Source of the DNA: Arthrobacter woluwensis
GTDB taxonomy: Bacteria; Actinomycetota; Actinomycetes; Actinomycetales; Micrococcaceae
NCBI RefSeq assembly: GCF_900105345.1
Contig: NZ_FNSN01000003.1
Location: forward strand, 2,356,001-2,420,000
Direction: 5' to 3'
Length of the DNA stretch: 64,000 bases
Below, in pieces: positions 8,548-16,495 of this stretch (positions within the stretch are counted from its first letter, which is position 1; each line of letters opens with the position of its first letter). Both the position numbers and the translations under genes were made by a program. The notes under the pieces are model-generated. The model was not told where the DNA came from. It did no database searches and saw only the letters and a list, made by a program, of their open reading frames with translations.

Positions 8548-9855
8548 TCAGAAGTGCGTGTGACAGTGCACCGGACGCTCGGGGGTCAGGAAGAGCCCCA
8601 GCCGCTCCACCGCACCCGGGACGTGCTCCTCGATCCGGCCGGCCTCCGCCAGCGTCGCCGCAGGGACTCCGCCGAGGTAGACCGAGCTCAGCTCCGCGAC
8701 GCCCAGGGTGAGCTCCACGGTGGCGTCGTCCACGTCGTCGTCCTCGACCTCCGTCACGGTGGCTGTCCCGCCGACCACCACCACGCGGTAGGTCCCGCCC
8801 ACGAGATCCAGAGGGTCCTCGACCCGGAGCACGAGGCTGCCGTCCAGCGGGTAGCGCTTCGCCTCGAGCGCGGTCTTCACGTCGAGCAGGCGGAGCCACA
8901 GCATGTCCCGCGGCTCCTTGGCCTCCACGCAGCGGGGGTCCTCGAGTGCCCATTCGAGCGCGTCCTGCGCCGGCGCGGACTCCACCTCGATGCGCTCCAC
9001 GAGATCAAGGCTCGCCAGGAAGGCCCACAGCCCCAGATGGGCTTCCGGGGTGGCCGCCACGAAGTCGACGACGGTCATCGTGTAGGGCTCGGTGTTCCAG
9101 CCTTTGAAGCGGTAGGAGACGTAGCCGTCCGGGGTGCCGTCGGCGTCGTAATGCAGGGCGGCCCGCAGGTCCTTGCTCTCCTCGCCCTTCTCGTCCATGA
9201 AGCCCGAGGCGAGCATCGGGTAGAAGCGGGCACGGCCGATGGAACCCGGCGTCGCGGCGTGGAAGCGGTCGAAGATGCCCTCGGCGAGCTCCAGCAGATT
9301 GCGCGGATCGGTCAGTTCCACCCGGCCGGCCGGCGCCTGACGGAGCCGGAAGCGCGAGGTGACGTCCACGGTGAGCGACCGTTCATAGGTGGCGACACCG
9401 AAGCCGAAGCGGCCGTAGATCCCGCCCTCGGAGGCGGTCAGCGCCGCGATGGCCAGGCCGTTCTCCTGCGCGCGGCGCAGGTCCTCGGTCATGAGCCGGG
9501 TCAGCAGGCCCTTCCGGCGGTGGGTGGGCCGGACGGTGACGGCCGTGATGAGGTGCGCCGGGATCTCCTGGCCGCGGCCCACGTTGAGGTTCTTGGTGAA
9601 GGTTCCGAAAGTCGCCACGGGCGATTCGGCGGCCAGTCCGTACTCCGGAGTGGACTCCTGGTACACGCCGGTGAGGACCCGGTTGTCGTGACGGGCGTTG
9701 CGCAGGATCTTGGCGATCAGATCGTCGCCCGGCATCGAGTCGTGGAACCCGAGCTTGACGGCTTTGCACCACTCGGCGAAGCGGGAGGTCTGGTCTTCTG
9801 GAAGGGTGGCGGCGTCAAAGCTCTGGACAGTGTATTCCCCGGTCAACTGCGTCAT
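8548..9855 (-). CDS. Eis-like GNAT N-acetyltransferase
   Basis: A 435-residue protein with the three-part layout of the Eis family: two GNAT folds and a C-terminal sterol-carrier-like domain. Motifs visible are LITAVTVRPTHRRKGLLTRLM (acetyl-CoA binding, residues about 101-121), GIYGRFGFGVATYE, and a C-terminus ending PVHCHTHF whose free carboxylate serves in catalysis in Eis proteins. Mycobacterial Eis acetylates aminoglycoside amines and host proteins; the substrate here cannot be told. TAGGCT at 9862-9867 lies 6 nt upstream of the ATG at 9855, indicating a leaderless transcript. Confidence 0.9.
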   Translation of the reverse strand: MTQLTGEYTVQSFDAATLPEDQTSRFAEWCKAVKLGFHDSMPGDDLIAKILRNARHDNRVLTGVYQESTPEYGLAAESPVATFGTFTKNLNVGRGQEIPAHLITAVTVRPTHRRKGLLTRLMTEDLRRAQENGLAIAALTASEGGIYGRFGFGVATYERSLTVDVTSRFRLRQAPAGRVELTDPRNLLELAEGIFDRFHAATPGSIGRARFYPMLASGFMDEKGEESKDLRAALHYDADGTPDGYVSYRFKGWNTEPYTMTVVDFVAATPEAHLGLWAFLASLDLVERIEVESAPAQDALEWALEDPRCVEAKEPRDMLWLRLLDVKTALEAKRYPLDGSLVLRVEDPLDLVGGTYRVVVVGGTATVTEVEDDDVDDATVELTLGVAELSSVYLGGVPAATLAEAGRIEEHVPGAVERLGLFLTPERPVHCHTHF

Positions 9856-9948
9856 GACCTGAGCCTATCGTGGACCCTCGCCGATTTCGAGGGATCCTGA
9901 AAGGAGCCTTTGACATGCCACCTGCGGACCGCCCCCGGGCGACCGGCC

Positions 9949-10719
9949 TCAGTCTCCGAGGAGGCTCTCCAGGGTGGCGCGGGCCAGCGGCGTCTCCTGG
10001 GAGTAGCGGGCGACGACCGCGCCCATGACGTCCTCCACCCGGAGATCCGGCGACAGATCCTGGACGCTCCCCGCCGTCGCGGGACTCCACTCGAGGCCGA
10101 GCGCGGCATACGAGTCGGTCAGGACGTCCCGCAGCGGACCGGAGTCCTCCACCACGATCACCGAACTGAAGAGCCAGGCGCCCGAGACCACGCGCTGCGC
10201 CGTGCCGATGAGCTTGACCTGGTGCGAGGGGAACACCGGGTCGTCACCGTGCACGCTGAACTCCCCGGGGCAGTACTCCCCCGGGATCTCTCCGACGGCG
10301 GCCAGCACGCCCAGCGACCGCAGGGACTCGGCGAGCAGCTCCCCGTAATGCGAGAACCTCGCCTTCGCTCCGGCGATCGCATCCGCGCGCGGCTCGATGT
10401 GGTCGACCACGAGGCATCCACGGTGATAGGCGGCGGCACGGCCGCCCGCTTTGCGGATCAGGGGTTCGAAGCCCCGGTCGCGGCAGGCCTGCGCCGCGGC
10501 GTCGAAGCCGGGCAGCTTGGCGTCCCGCTGTCCGAACGCGACGGTCGGCTCCGGCCGGTACAGCCGCAGGGTGGGTCCGATCAGCCCGTCCTGGGCACGA
10601 CGGAGCAGACGGAGTGCCAGGTCCAGGTCCTCGGCCGGCCCGAGGGTGCGCTCCTGATGCACCACGGTCAGGGGCGCGACGGTCAGCGGCGCGACGGCGG
10701 CCGCGTGCCGACCGGTCAT
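9949..10719 (-). CDS. Lipoate--protein ligase A family protein
   Basis: A 256-residue member of the biotin/lipoate transferase fold. It carries LRLYRPEPTVAFGQRD, IRKAGGRAAAYHRGCLVVD and VKLIGTAQRVVSGAWLFSS, the last holding the family lysine that contacts the acyl-adenylate. It may ligate lipoate or move octanoyl groups, adding to lipB/lipA at the far end of the window. The N-terminus contains a tandem APLTVAPLTV caused by a 15-bp duplication (about 10670-10700). Its ATG overlaps the stop of the upstream thioesterase gene in an ATGA, so the two are translationally coupled. Exact ligase versus transferase activity is uncertain. Confidence 0.85.
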   Translation of the reverse strand: MTGRHAAAVAPLTVAPLTVVHQERTLGPAEDLDLALRLLRRAQDGLIGPTLRLYRPEPTVAFGQRDAKLPGFDAAAQACRDRGFEPLIRKAGGRAAAYHRGCLVVDHIEPRADAIAGAKARFSHYGELLAESLRSLGVLAAVGEIPGEYCPGEFSVHGDDPVFPSHQVKLIGTAQRVVSGAWLFSSVIVVEDSGPLRDVLTDSYAALGLEWSPATAGSVQDLSPDLRVEDVMGAVVARYSQETPLARATLESLLGD

Positions 10720-11531
10720 CCCACGGCCCGGATGGTGAGGATCTGCTCGGCCCTGCCGAACGGGCCGTGGAGGTCATGCAGGACCGTGGACGTCAGACCG
10801 ATCCCGTCCGTGCCGAACGACACGGAGTTGTCCAGGCCGAGCCACGTGCCGGAGGGTTGACGGTACAGGTGGATCTGGAGGTCCGTGTTCGGCCAGGCAT
10901 AGCCACCGGGCCCGGGCTTCTCACGTGCCGCGATGCCGTTGGTGGTGTCCACGAGCCCCATGAGACGGATCCACTCGGGCGTCTCCTCGCCCTCGATGAG
11001 CGGGTGCCGGGTCGAGACCCAGACACAGCCGTTGCCGCGCCGGTGGTGGCGTGCCACCCGCACGTCGAGGGAGGCGATGTAACCGCCCGGCCAGAGCGAG
11101 GCGACATCGAACGGGTCGCATTCCTCGAGCGGCGGCATCGGTTCGTCCTCGACCGCGGCGATGGCCGAGGTGTCGGTCATGATCAGGCGCCAGGCGGACG
11201 CACGGATCGCCACGCGCTCCACGCCCTTGGCGTCGGGCGCGAGCAGTTCGGCCTGGACCAGCTCGATGGTCTTGCCGGGCCGGATCGTCTCGCACCGGAT
11301 GGAGAACTCGCCACCGGGGATGAGGCCGAGGATCTCAAAGGAGAGCCGGGCCATCCGCAGCTCGGGCCGGGGATCATGCTGCGCCAGTTCGTGGACCATG
11401 AGCCCACTGGCCGGGGCCATGTGCTGCTCGTGGGGATTCCAGGCGCCCTGCGCATGGATCGTGGACTGGTATCGACCGTCGCCGAGCGGGACGTAGTAGG
11501 AGTCCCCTCCGGCCAGTTCGGGCAGGTTCAC
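10716..11531 (-). CDS. Thioesterase family protein (double hot-dog)
   Basis: A 271-residue acyl-CoA thioesterase-like protein. It begins MNLPELAGGDSYYVPLGDGR and contains GAWNPHEQHMAPASGLMVHEL, the first hot-dog helix, and LRMARLSFEILGLIPGGEFSI typical of the TesB-like group. The second half (WIRLMGLVDTTNGIAA, TDLQIHLYRQPSGTWLGLD) forms the other hot-dog. It probably hydrolyses an acyl-CoA thioester; chain length is not predictable. The GTG at 11531 has AAGGA upstream. It is the first gene of a two-gene unit with the lipoate-ligase-like gene (ATGA overlap). Confidence 0.85.
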   Translation of the reverse strand: MNLPELAGGDSYYVPLGDGRYQSTIHAQGAWNPHEQHMAPASGLMVHELAQHDPRPELRMARLSFEILGLIPGGEFSIRCETIRPGKTIELVQAELLAPDAKGVERVAIRASAWRLIMTDTSAIAAVEDEPMPPLEECDPFDVASLWPGGYIASLDVRVARHHRRGNGCVWVSTRHPLIEGEETPEWIRLMGLVDTTNGIAAREKPGPGGYAWPNTDLQIHLYRQPSGTWLGLDNSVSFGTDGIGLTSTVLHDLHGPFGRAEQILTIRAVG

Positions 11532-11585
11532 ACCGCGTCCTTCCTCGCTGGAGCCCAGCGCGTGGAGGTGGACTCGCCGAGGCGG

Positions 11586-12089
11586 TCAGGGCTTGACGTC
11601 GGCATCCACCGGGGTGACGGCCGCGCGCAGGCTGCGTCGCCGTCGTCGTACAAGTACCAACGCTACAACGGCCAGGACCACGAGTGCCGCTGCGACCCAG
11701 GCCCACGGCGAGCCCGCCATGAGACCCAGCCAGGTGTCGATCAGCGCGAGGATGGCGGTCGCGTACAGGAGGGCCCAGATGATCGAGCCCAGGGTGACGG
11801 CGGGAAGGTAGCGCTTGAGGGGCATGCGCCCCGCGCCGGCGGTGAAGTTCACCGCGGTCTGGATGCCGATCGTGAGGAAGGAGACGACGACGGCGCCCGG
11901 CCCCCACTTCGCGATCCAGCGTTTGGCGGTGCCCGCCTCGGCTCCGCTCAGGCGATGCGCGAGCCTGGTCTTCTCCAGCCCGTTGACCGCGCCGCGCCCG
12001 ATCCAGTACGTGGCGTTGGCGCGGCACATGACGATCACGAACAGCACCGGGAACGCCACGTGGAACGGGAGATTGAGGAGGAAGTCCAT
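11586..12089 (-). CDS. DedA/VTT family membrane protein
   Basis: A 167-residue membrane protein with about four hydrophobic segments (residues 8-24, about 72-90, 98-118 and 127-148) and a highly basic tail VRRRRRS. The central GPGAVVVSFLTIGIQTAVNFTAGAGRM resembles the re-entrant loop of VTT/DedA proteins, where G-x3-F-x-P-x2-R is typical; the Pro is replaced here. DedA proteins are linked to lipid scrambling and membrane homeostasis. It is shorter than usual DedA (about 200 residues), with a short N-terminus. CACACT 7 nt upstream of the ATG suggests its own promoter. Confidence 0.75.
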   Translation of the reverse strand: MDFLLNLPFHVAFPVLFVIVMCRANATYWIGRGAVNGLEKTRLAHRLSGAEAGTAKRWIAKWGPGAVVVSFLTIGIQTAVNFTAGAGRMPLKRYLPAVTLGSIIWALLYATAILALIDTWLGLMAGSPWAWVAAALVVLAVVALVLVRRRRRSLRAAVTPVDADVKP

Positions 12090-12163
12090 CCCTTCCAGTG
12101 TGACGCATCGGCCTCCTCAGGGATGGTGACGATGCGTCAGCAAACAGGATGGTTCCGCGCGGG

Positions 12164-12931
12164 TCAGCCGAGCAGGAACGCCCTCATCTGCGGCACGAGC
12201 GCGGCCGGGTCCGAATTGTGCGTCTGCCCCGGGATGGCCAGCGCCTTGCCGTCGGTGACCGCGGCTGCCACGGCCTCGGCCGACGTCTCGGCCCACTGCG
12301 GGCTGTCACCGCCGTACAGCGAGAGCACGGGCACCTCGACGCGGGCGAGCTCCTCGATCGGCACCGAGCTGTCGCCGACGATCTGCAGATCGTAGGTGAC
12401 GGTGTGACCCAGCGCCTCGAGCCCTGCCCAGAACGGCATCTGCCGCATCGACGGGTCCCAGGGCGCGCCGACGTGCCGGATGAAGTTCTCCACCGCGTCA
12501 CCGGGACGGCCCGCAGCAGCCGCCTCGCGCTGCTGCTCCGCGAAGGCACGCCAGTCCGTGGTCTGTTCGGTCAGAAACGGGGGTTCATAGGTGACGACGC
12601 GGCGCGCCGGAAGCCCGTCCGCGACGGCGAGGAGGGTCAGGATGGCGCCCGACGAGTGCCCGTACACGGAGACCGGCCCGTCGAACTCCGCGGCGACGGC
12701 CTTCAGATCCTCGATCTCGCGTTCCGTGGACCACGGCTGGGTGTCACCCGACTCGCCGCGGCCACGGCGGTCGTAGCGGACCACGGTGAAAGCGTCCTCC
12801 AAGAGCGGGACGTAGCCCGCCGCAGAGTTCCTCTCATTGAGGGCGCCACCCACGATGAGGAGCGGATGCCCGCTCCCCTGGGCTTCGTACGCGATCCGGG
12901 TGCCATCGGCTGAAGTGACGAAGGAGGTCAT
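12164..12931 (-). CDS. Alpha/beta hydrolase
   Basis: A 255-residue alpha/beta-fold hydrolase. The nucleophile elbow is GHSSG (residues about 92-96), the oxyanion region is GGALNERNS, and the catalytic His is in PGQTHNSDP near the C-terminus; VLSLYGGDSP supplies the acid-loop region. No signal peptide is present, so it is cytoplasmic. Substrate is unknown (esterase, lactonase or haloperoxidase-like). TAGACA at 12938-12943 lies exactly 6 nt before the ATG at 12931, a leaderless start. Confidence 0.88.
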   Translation of the reverse strand: MTSFVTSADGTRIAYEAQGSGHPLLIVGGALNERNSAAGYVPLLEDAFTVVRYDRRGRGESGDTQPWSTEREIEDLKAVAAEFDGPVSVYGHSSGAILTLLAVADGLPARRVVTYEPPFLTEQTTDWRAFAEQQREAAAAGRPGDAVENFIRHVGAPWDPSMRQMPFWAGLEALGHTVTYDLQIVGDSSVPIEELARVEVPVLSLYGGDSPQWAETSAEAVAAAVTDGKALAIPGQTHNSDPAALVPQMRAFLLG

Positions 12932-13004
12932 GTCACTTGTCTACCCGCATCGGGGTCCGATGTCACCCCCGGTCGTCTCACCCGCGCCATCCGCCCTCGC
13001 CCTG

Positions 13005-13032
13005 GGAAGAAAGCCGGACCCCGTACTGTTGT
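13005..13032 (+). promoter_or_regulatory. SigH/SigR-like promoter before mycoredoxin
   Basis: GGGAAG ending at 13009, an 18-bp spacer and GTTGT (13028-13032) resemble the thiol-stress ECF sigma consensus GGAA(T/C)-N17/18-GTT. Mycoredoxin is in the SigH/SigR regulon of relatives, which supports the inference. Confidence 0.5.
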
Positions 13033-13052
13033 GGTCTGCAGAAACTCAGATC

Positions 13053-13093
13053 CAGACCCGATCAAGCACAGACCCGATCAAGCACAGACCCGA
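13053..13093 (+). repeat. 16-bp tandem repeat in mycoredoxin leader
   Basis: The unit CAGACCCGATCAAGCA occurs twice in a row and a third time partially (CAGACCCGA), ending at the ribosome binding site GAGAGGA. Expansion or contraction would change the leader length. Confidence 0.85.
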
Positions 13094-13102
13094 GAGGAAC
13101 CC

Positions 13103-13360
13103 GTGGACTTCACCCCCGAATCCGGCAGCATCACCATGTTCTCCACCGAATGGTGCGGCTACTGCAAGCGCCTGAAGAAGCAGCTCGACGCCCAGGGCAT
13201 CGGCTACCAGGAGATCAACATCGAAGAGGTCCCCGGCACGGCTGAGCTGGTGGAACAGCTCAACAGCGGCAACCGCACCGTGCCGACGGTGCTCTTCCCG
13301 GACGGCTCCGCCGCCACGAACCCGAGCGCGGCCGAAGTCAAGGAACGCCTCGGGGTCTGA
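13103..13360 (+). CDS. mrx1: Mycoredoxin (glutaredoxin-like)
   Basis: An 85-residue glutaredoxin-fold protein with the active site CGYC in MFSTEWCGYCKRLKKQL and the cis-Pro loop TVPTVLFPDGS. Mycoredoxin-1 uses mycothiol to reduce mixed disulfides in actinobacteria. The GTG at 13103 is chosen because GAGAGGA lies 7 nt upstream and the product then matches the family length; an upstream in-frame codon at 13031 would read through the tandem repeat. Transcription is likely from a SigH/SigR-type promoter, and a 13-bp hairpin terminates it. Confidence 0.9.
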   Translation: MDFTPESGSITMFSTEWCGYCKRLKKQLDAQGIGYQEINIEEVPGTAELVEQLNSGNRTVPTVLFPDGSAATNPSAAEVKERLGV

Positions 13361-13379
13361 CAGCCCAGGTGTGCGGAGG

Positions 13380-13418
13380 GGGCTCTGACAGCCCGGCGTG
13401 ACCCTGCTGTCAGAGCCC
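13380..13418 (+). terminator. Mycoredoxin terminator
   Basis: Perfect 13-bp stem GGGCTCTGACAGC / GCTGTCAGAGCCC followed by TTCAAG, 19 bp after the stop codon. It lies just before the promoter of the next gene. Confidence 0.75.
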
Positions 13419-13446
13419 TTCAAGAAAGCTCCTCTACACTCCAGCC

Positions 13447-14571
13447 ATGCGCTCCGAACCACCGAACCACTCCTGGCAGGCCGCGCGCACCGGGCGGATC
13501 GAAGCCCAGCGGGGCCTTCCGCCCGAAGACCAGGGCGACTACGGACACCCGGGAGCGCCGGAGCCGCAGGGGGCCTGGCCGGACGAGACTGCACCGGCCC
13601 GCGGCCGCCGTCCACGCCGCGACAAGCGGCCACGCGGCGTCGTCCCGGCCTCTGCATCAGCCCCCGCCCCTGCCCCACGGTCCCGTCCGGCCGGCAGGGA
13701 TCAGCAGCCGGCAGCATCGGCTTCGGCCCCACCCGCCACGCCACGCCGCCGCCGGAAGATCCTGAAGCGCGTCACGGTGAGTGTCGCGGTGCTCCTGGTG
13801 GTGCAGTTCCTGTCGGTCCTCAGTTACAACTGGTTCACTCCGCCACGGACGTCATACATGTTCCAGAGTGGCGAGCCGATCGTGTACCAGTACGTCTCGA
13901 TCGACCACATCAGCCGCTTCACCCTCGCCGCGACGATCGCCCACGAGGACGAACAGCTCGGCACCCGTGTCGGCGCCTTCACCTGGGAGGAACTGACCCA
14001 GCGGGCCGAGGCCTGGCAGAAGGGCGAGAAGGACCCCAGCGGGTCGACCATCCCCCAGCAATTGGTCAAGAACATCTACCTCTGGCCCAGCCAGGACCCC
14101 GTGCGCAAGGGCCTGGAGGCCGGCCTCGCCACGGAGATGAGCCTGACGGTTCCGGCCAAACGGGTCCTGGAGCTCTATCTGAACTACGCCCAGTTCGCTC
14201 CCAAGCTGTATGGGATCTGTGCCGCGAGCTGGTACTACTTCAACTCCCCGCCCTGGGCCATGACCGAGCACCAGGCGGGCCAGCTCATGGGCGTCCTGCC
14301 GTTGCCGGAACGCGTCCGCAGAGCACCGGAAGGCGGCATCGACCTCGGCCCCAGCGCCGACCCGCTCGCCTGGGACCTGATCAACGGCGCGGCCAACGTC
14401 TGGGTGCCACGCCAGATCGAGGGCATGGGCGGCTGGCAGGCGACCGTGGCGACCGTCGGCATCACCGATCTGGCCAGCGACCACGCGGCGGACCGGAACT
14501 CGGGCGACTCCTGCTCCACGATGCCGGCCGCGGTGTCCAAGCGCATCGCGGAGGACGCCGCCGGCACGTGA
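13447..14571 (+). CDS. Monofunctional biosynthetic peptidoglycan transglycosylase (GT51)
   Basis: A 374-residue protein that polymerises lipid II glycan chains. A basic, Pro/Ala-rich cytoplasmic tail (about 1-105) precedes one membrane anchor (ILKRVTVSVAVLLVVQFLSV). The GT51 domain shows AHEDEQLGTRVGAF, holding the catalytic Glu of the EDxxF-type motif, PSGSTIPQQLVKNIYL, and RKGLEAGLATEMSLTVPAKR with ELYLNYAQF. No transpeptidase domain follows, so it is monofunctional (MtgA-like). The unusually long, disordered N-terminus is typical of actinobacterial cell-wall enzymes. TACACT lies exactly 6 nt before the ATG, a leaderless start. Confidence 0.9.
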   Translation: MRSEPPNHSWQAARTGRIEAQRGLPPEDQGDYGHPGAPEPQGAWPDETAPARGRRPRRDKRPRGVVPASASAPAPAPRSRPAGRDQQPAASASAPPATPRRRRKILKRVTVSVAVLLVVQFLSVLSYNWFTPPRTSYMFQSGEPIVYQYVSIDHISRFTLAATIAHEDEQLGTRVGAFTWEELTQRAEAWQKGEKDPSGSTIPQQLVKNIYLWPSQDPVRKGLEAGLATEMSLTVPAKRVLELYLNYAQFAPKLYGICAASWYYFNSPPWAMTEHQAGQLMGVLPLPERVRRAPEGGIDLGPSADPLAWDLINGAANVWVPRQIEGMGGWQATVATVGITDLASDHAADRNSGDSCSTMPAAVSKRIAEDAAGT

Positions 14572-14595
14572 CCCCCGGGGTCGCTCAGCCCCGGC

Positions 14596-14850
14596 TCAGT
14601 CCTGGCGTCCTTGAAGAACCTCCCGACCGGGGCGGGGAGCCCGGAGCGAGATGAGGATCGCAGCGAGGGGTCCCAGCACCGGGAACATCAGCACCGCGAG
14701 GGCCAGCACCAGCCGGTACGCCGGAGTGAGCGGCTTCCTGACCAGGAGCAGGATCCACGCCACGATGGCCAGCACCACTATGACCGCGCCGATGATCATG
14801 ACACCCGCTTCCCACCCGGTGGGCACGAGCGGATTGGGTGACTCTTGCAT
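14596..14850 (-). CDS. Small membrane protein with PLDc_N-like helices
   Basis: An 84-residue protein with two membrane helices (residues about 15-37 and 46-68) and a short basic tail. The arrangement, with Lys-Pro between helices and a Pro-Gly in the second, resembles the PLDc_N (phospholipase-D nuclease N-terminal) small proteins of actinobacteria, whose function is unknown. AAGGCAGG precedes the ATG. It sits between two oppositely arranged neighbours and shares direction with the MFS gene, but 56 bp downstream of it. Confidence 0.65.
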   Translation of the reverse strand: MQESPNPLVPTGWEAGVMIIGAVIVVLAIVAWILLLVRKPLTPAYRLVLALAVLMFPVLGPLAAILISLRAPRPGREVLQGRQD

Positions 14851-14906
14851 GGGCCTGCCTTCTGTCGGGATGCGAGGACCCCTTCAGCCTAACCGGGAGT
14901 GCCCTC

Positions 14907-16328
14907 TCAGCCGTCCGCGGCTCGTGTCACACCGCCCGAGATCCGGAACGACGGCCGGTATCCCTGCAGTTGCACCTGGAGCCGGAGCTTCCCTTGCCGC
15001 GCCAGGACCACCGAGACGACGGCCGCCGCCACGGCGGGCACCACTCCCGAAACGAACAGCGAGACGTGAGGTCCGAAGTGCTCGGCGAGAGAGCCCATCA
15101 TCGGACCGCCGAGGGCCTGCCCGCCCATGAGCACCACGAGGTAGAGGCTCATCACACGGCCCCGGATGGCAGTGTTGGAACTCGTCTGCACGAGCTGGTT
15201 GGCGGCGGTCAGGAAGAGCAGCGAACAGAATCCGGTGCACACCATGAGGACGCAGAACGCCGCCAGTCCCGGCACCAGGGAGGCGATGCAGAGCATGACC
15301 CCGTAGGCTCCCGCGGCGAACACCGCGGAGCGGACCTGGAGCCTGCGGCGCCGGGTCGAGGTGACGGCGCCCAGGAGCGCACCCAGCGCGAGCATGGCGT
15401 TCAGCAGGCCGTAGCCTCCGGCGCCGACGTCGTACACCCGGTCCGCGAAGGCCGCGAGCTGGACCGGGAGGCTGAGCGCGAACAGCGACACGAAGGCCGC
15501 CATCAGCCAGGGCCAGCGGATGGTGGGCTTGCGGAGCGCGTACTGGACCGCCTGACGCACCATGCCCTTCTGGCGGGGCGCCGGAGCACTGACGTGCAGT
15601 CGGTCGCGGTTCATGGCCGTGAGGCTCAGCACCGTGCAGCAGCACGCCAGCGCGTTGATCGCGAACGCCCAGCCGGCGCCGACGGCGTTGAGCAGCACCC
15701 CGGCGAGGAACGGCCCGATCAGACCGCCGAGCTGGAAGACGGTCGAGTTGACGCTGATGGCGTTCCGGAGGTGCTCGGGCCCCACCAGTTCGTTGACGAA
15801 CACCTGGCGGGCCGGCTGGTCGAGGACCGTCACCAGGCCGAGAATCAGCGCGATCAGATAGCAGTGCCACACCTCGATGCGGCCGCTGAGCGCCAGGACG
15901 GCGAGGCTCGCGGCCAGCAGCGCCGCCGCGCTCTGGGTCGCGATGAGGATCCGCCGCTTGGGCAGGCGGTCCGTCAGGGCTCCGCCCCAGGGTCCCAGCA
16001 CGAGCGATGGAAGGAACTGCAGCGCCGCGGTCACACCGACCGCCGTCACCGAGCCGGACAGCTGAAGGACCAGCCAGTCCTGGGCGATGCGCTGCATCCA
16101 GACCGCGATGACCGCCACGAAATGGCCGGCGGTGAAGATCCTGAAATTAGGGATGGAGAGGGAGTTGAACGTCTGCCGCCACGGCAGCTTTTCGGCGACG
16201 ACGGCGAGGGGCTGGGTCGCGGGGTGGAGGGTCTGGGAGGCGGCGGCTGGGGAGGCGGCGGACTGACTGGATACTGGGCTGGCGGTCGGGGAAACGGTGG
16301 GCGGCACGGGGGCCGGTGGGGGCGTCAC
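14907..16328 (-). CDS. MFS transporter (MFS_3 / exporter-like)
   Basis: A 473-residue major facilitator with about 12 membrane helices. After a Pro/Ala/Ser-rich N-terminus (MTPPPAPVPPTVSPTASP) come FRIFTAGHFVAVIAVWMQRIAQDWLV and GPWGGALTDRLPKRR, the loop 2-3 signature. The overall pattern (NLLVQTSSNTAIRGRVMSLY) fits the enterobactin-exporter-like MFS_3 group, so export is more likely than uptake. The GTG at 16328 is chosen because GAGGA lies 6 nt upstream; a longer form to 16430 would run through the regulatory repeats. It is divergent from a LysR regulator with GCAAT-type operators between them, so it is probably controlled by that regulator. Confidence 0.88.
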   Translation of the reverse strand: MTPPPAPVPPTVSPTASPVSSQSAASPAAASQTLHPATQPLAVVAEKLPWRQTFNSLSIPNFRIFTAGHFVAVIAVWMQRIAQDWLVLQLSGSVTAVGVTAALQFLPSLVLGPWGGALTDRLPKRRILIATQSAAALLAASLAVLALSGRIEVWHCYLIALILGLVTVLDQPARQVFVNELVGPEHLRNAISVNSTVFQLGGLIGPFLAGVLLNAVGAGWAFAINALACCCTVLSLTAMNRDRLHVSAPAPRQKGMVRQAVQYALRKPTIRWPWLMAAFVSLFALSLPVQLAAFADRVYDVGAGGYGLLNAMLALGALLGAVTSTRRRRLQVRSAVFAAGAYGVMLCIASLVPGLAAFCVLMVCTGFCSLLFLTAANQLVQTSSNTAIRGRVMSLYLVVLMGGQALGGPMMGSLAEHFGPHVSLFVSGVVPAVAAAVVSVVLARQGKLRLQVQLQGYRPSFRISGGVTRAADG

Positions 16329-16377
16329 GGAAGTCCTCGGTTCAGGTTCTCGGGGTGTGAGTCCACCGTAGGCTTGC

Positions 16378-16390
16378 GCAATTCCATTGC
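16378..16390. promoter_or_regulatory. LysR operator candidate 1
   Basis: Inverted repeat GCAAT-TCC-ATTGC. It shares the half-site GCAAT with the second palindrome 37 bp away. Confidence 0.5.
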
Positions 16391-16414
16391 AGAAGAGAAT
16401 TATGGCTATAAGTG

Positions 16415-16433
16415 CCATTGCGTATCGCAATGG
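16415..16433. promoter_or_regulatory. LysR operator candidate 2
   Basis: Palindrome CCATTGCG-TAT-CGCAATGG, which contains the T-N11-A pattern of LysR-type binding sites. With candidate 1 it forms the paired recognition/activation site arrangement expected between a LysR gene and its divergent target. Confidence 0.6.
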
Positions 16434-16495
16434 CCATGGATGCCCGGAAACACGGGGATCCCACGTCCGCCGAGCCCCGCCGGGAAGGCCTCTTC

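Noticed and set aside
10450-10470. GGGGTTCGAAGCCCC, a tRNA T-arm-like string
   Set aside because: It lies in the coding sequence of the lipoate-ligase-like gene and no acceptor or anticodon stem surrounds it.
16329-16430. Hydrophobic N-terminal extension of the MFS exporter
   Set aside because: It would translate the LysR operator region and lacks a ribosome site; the GTG at 16328 has GAGGA.
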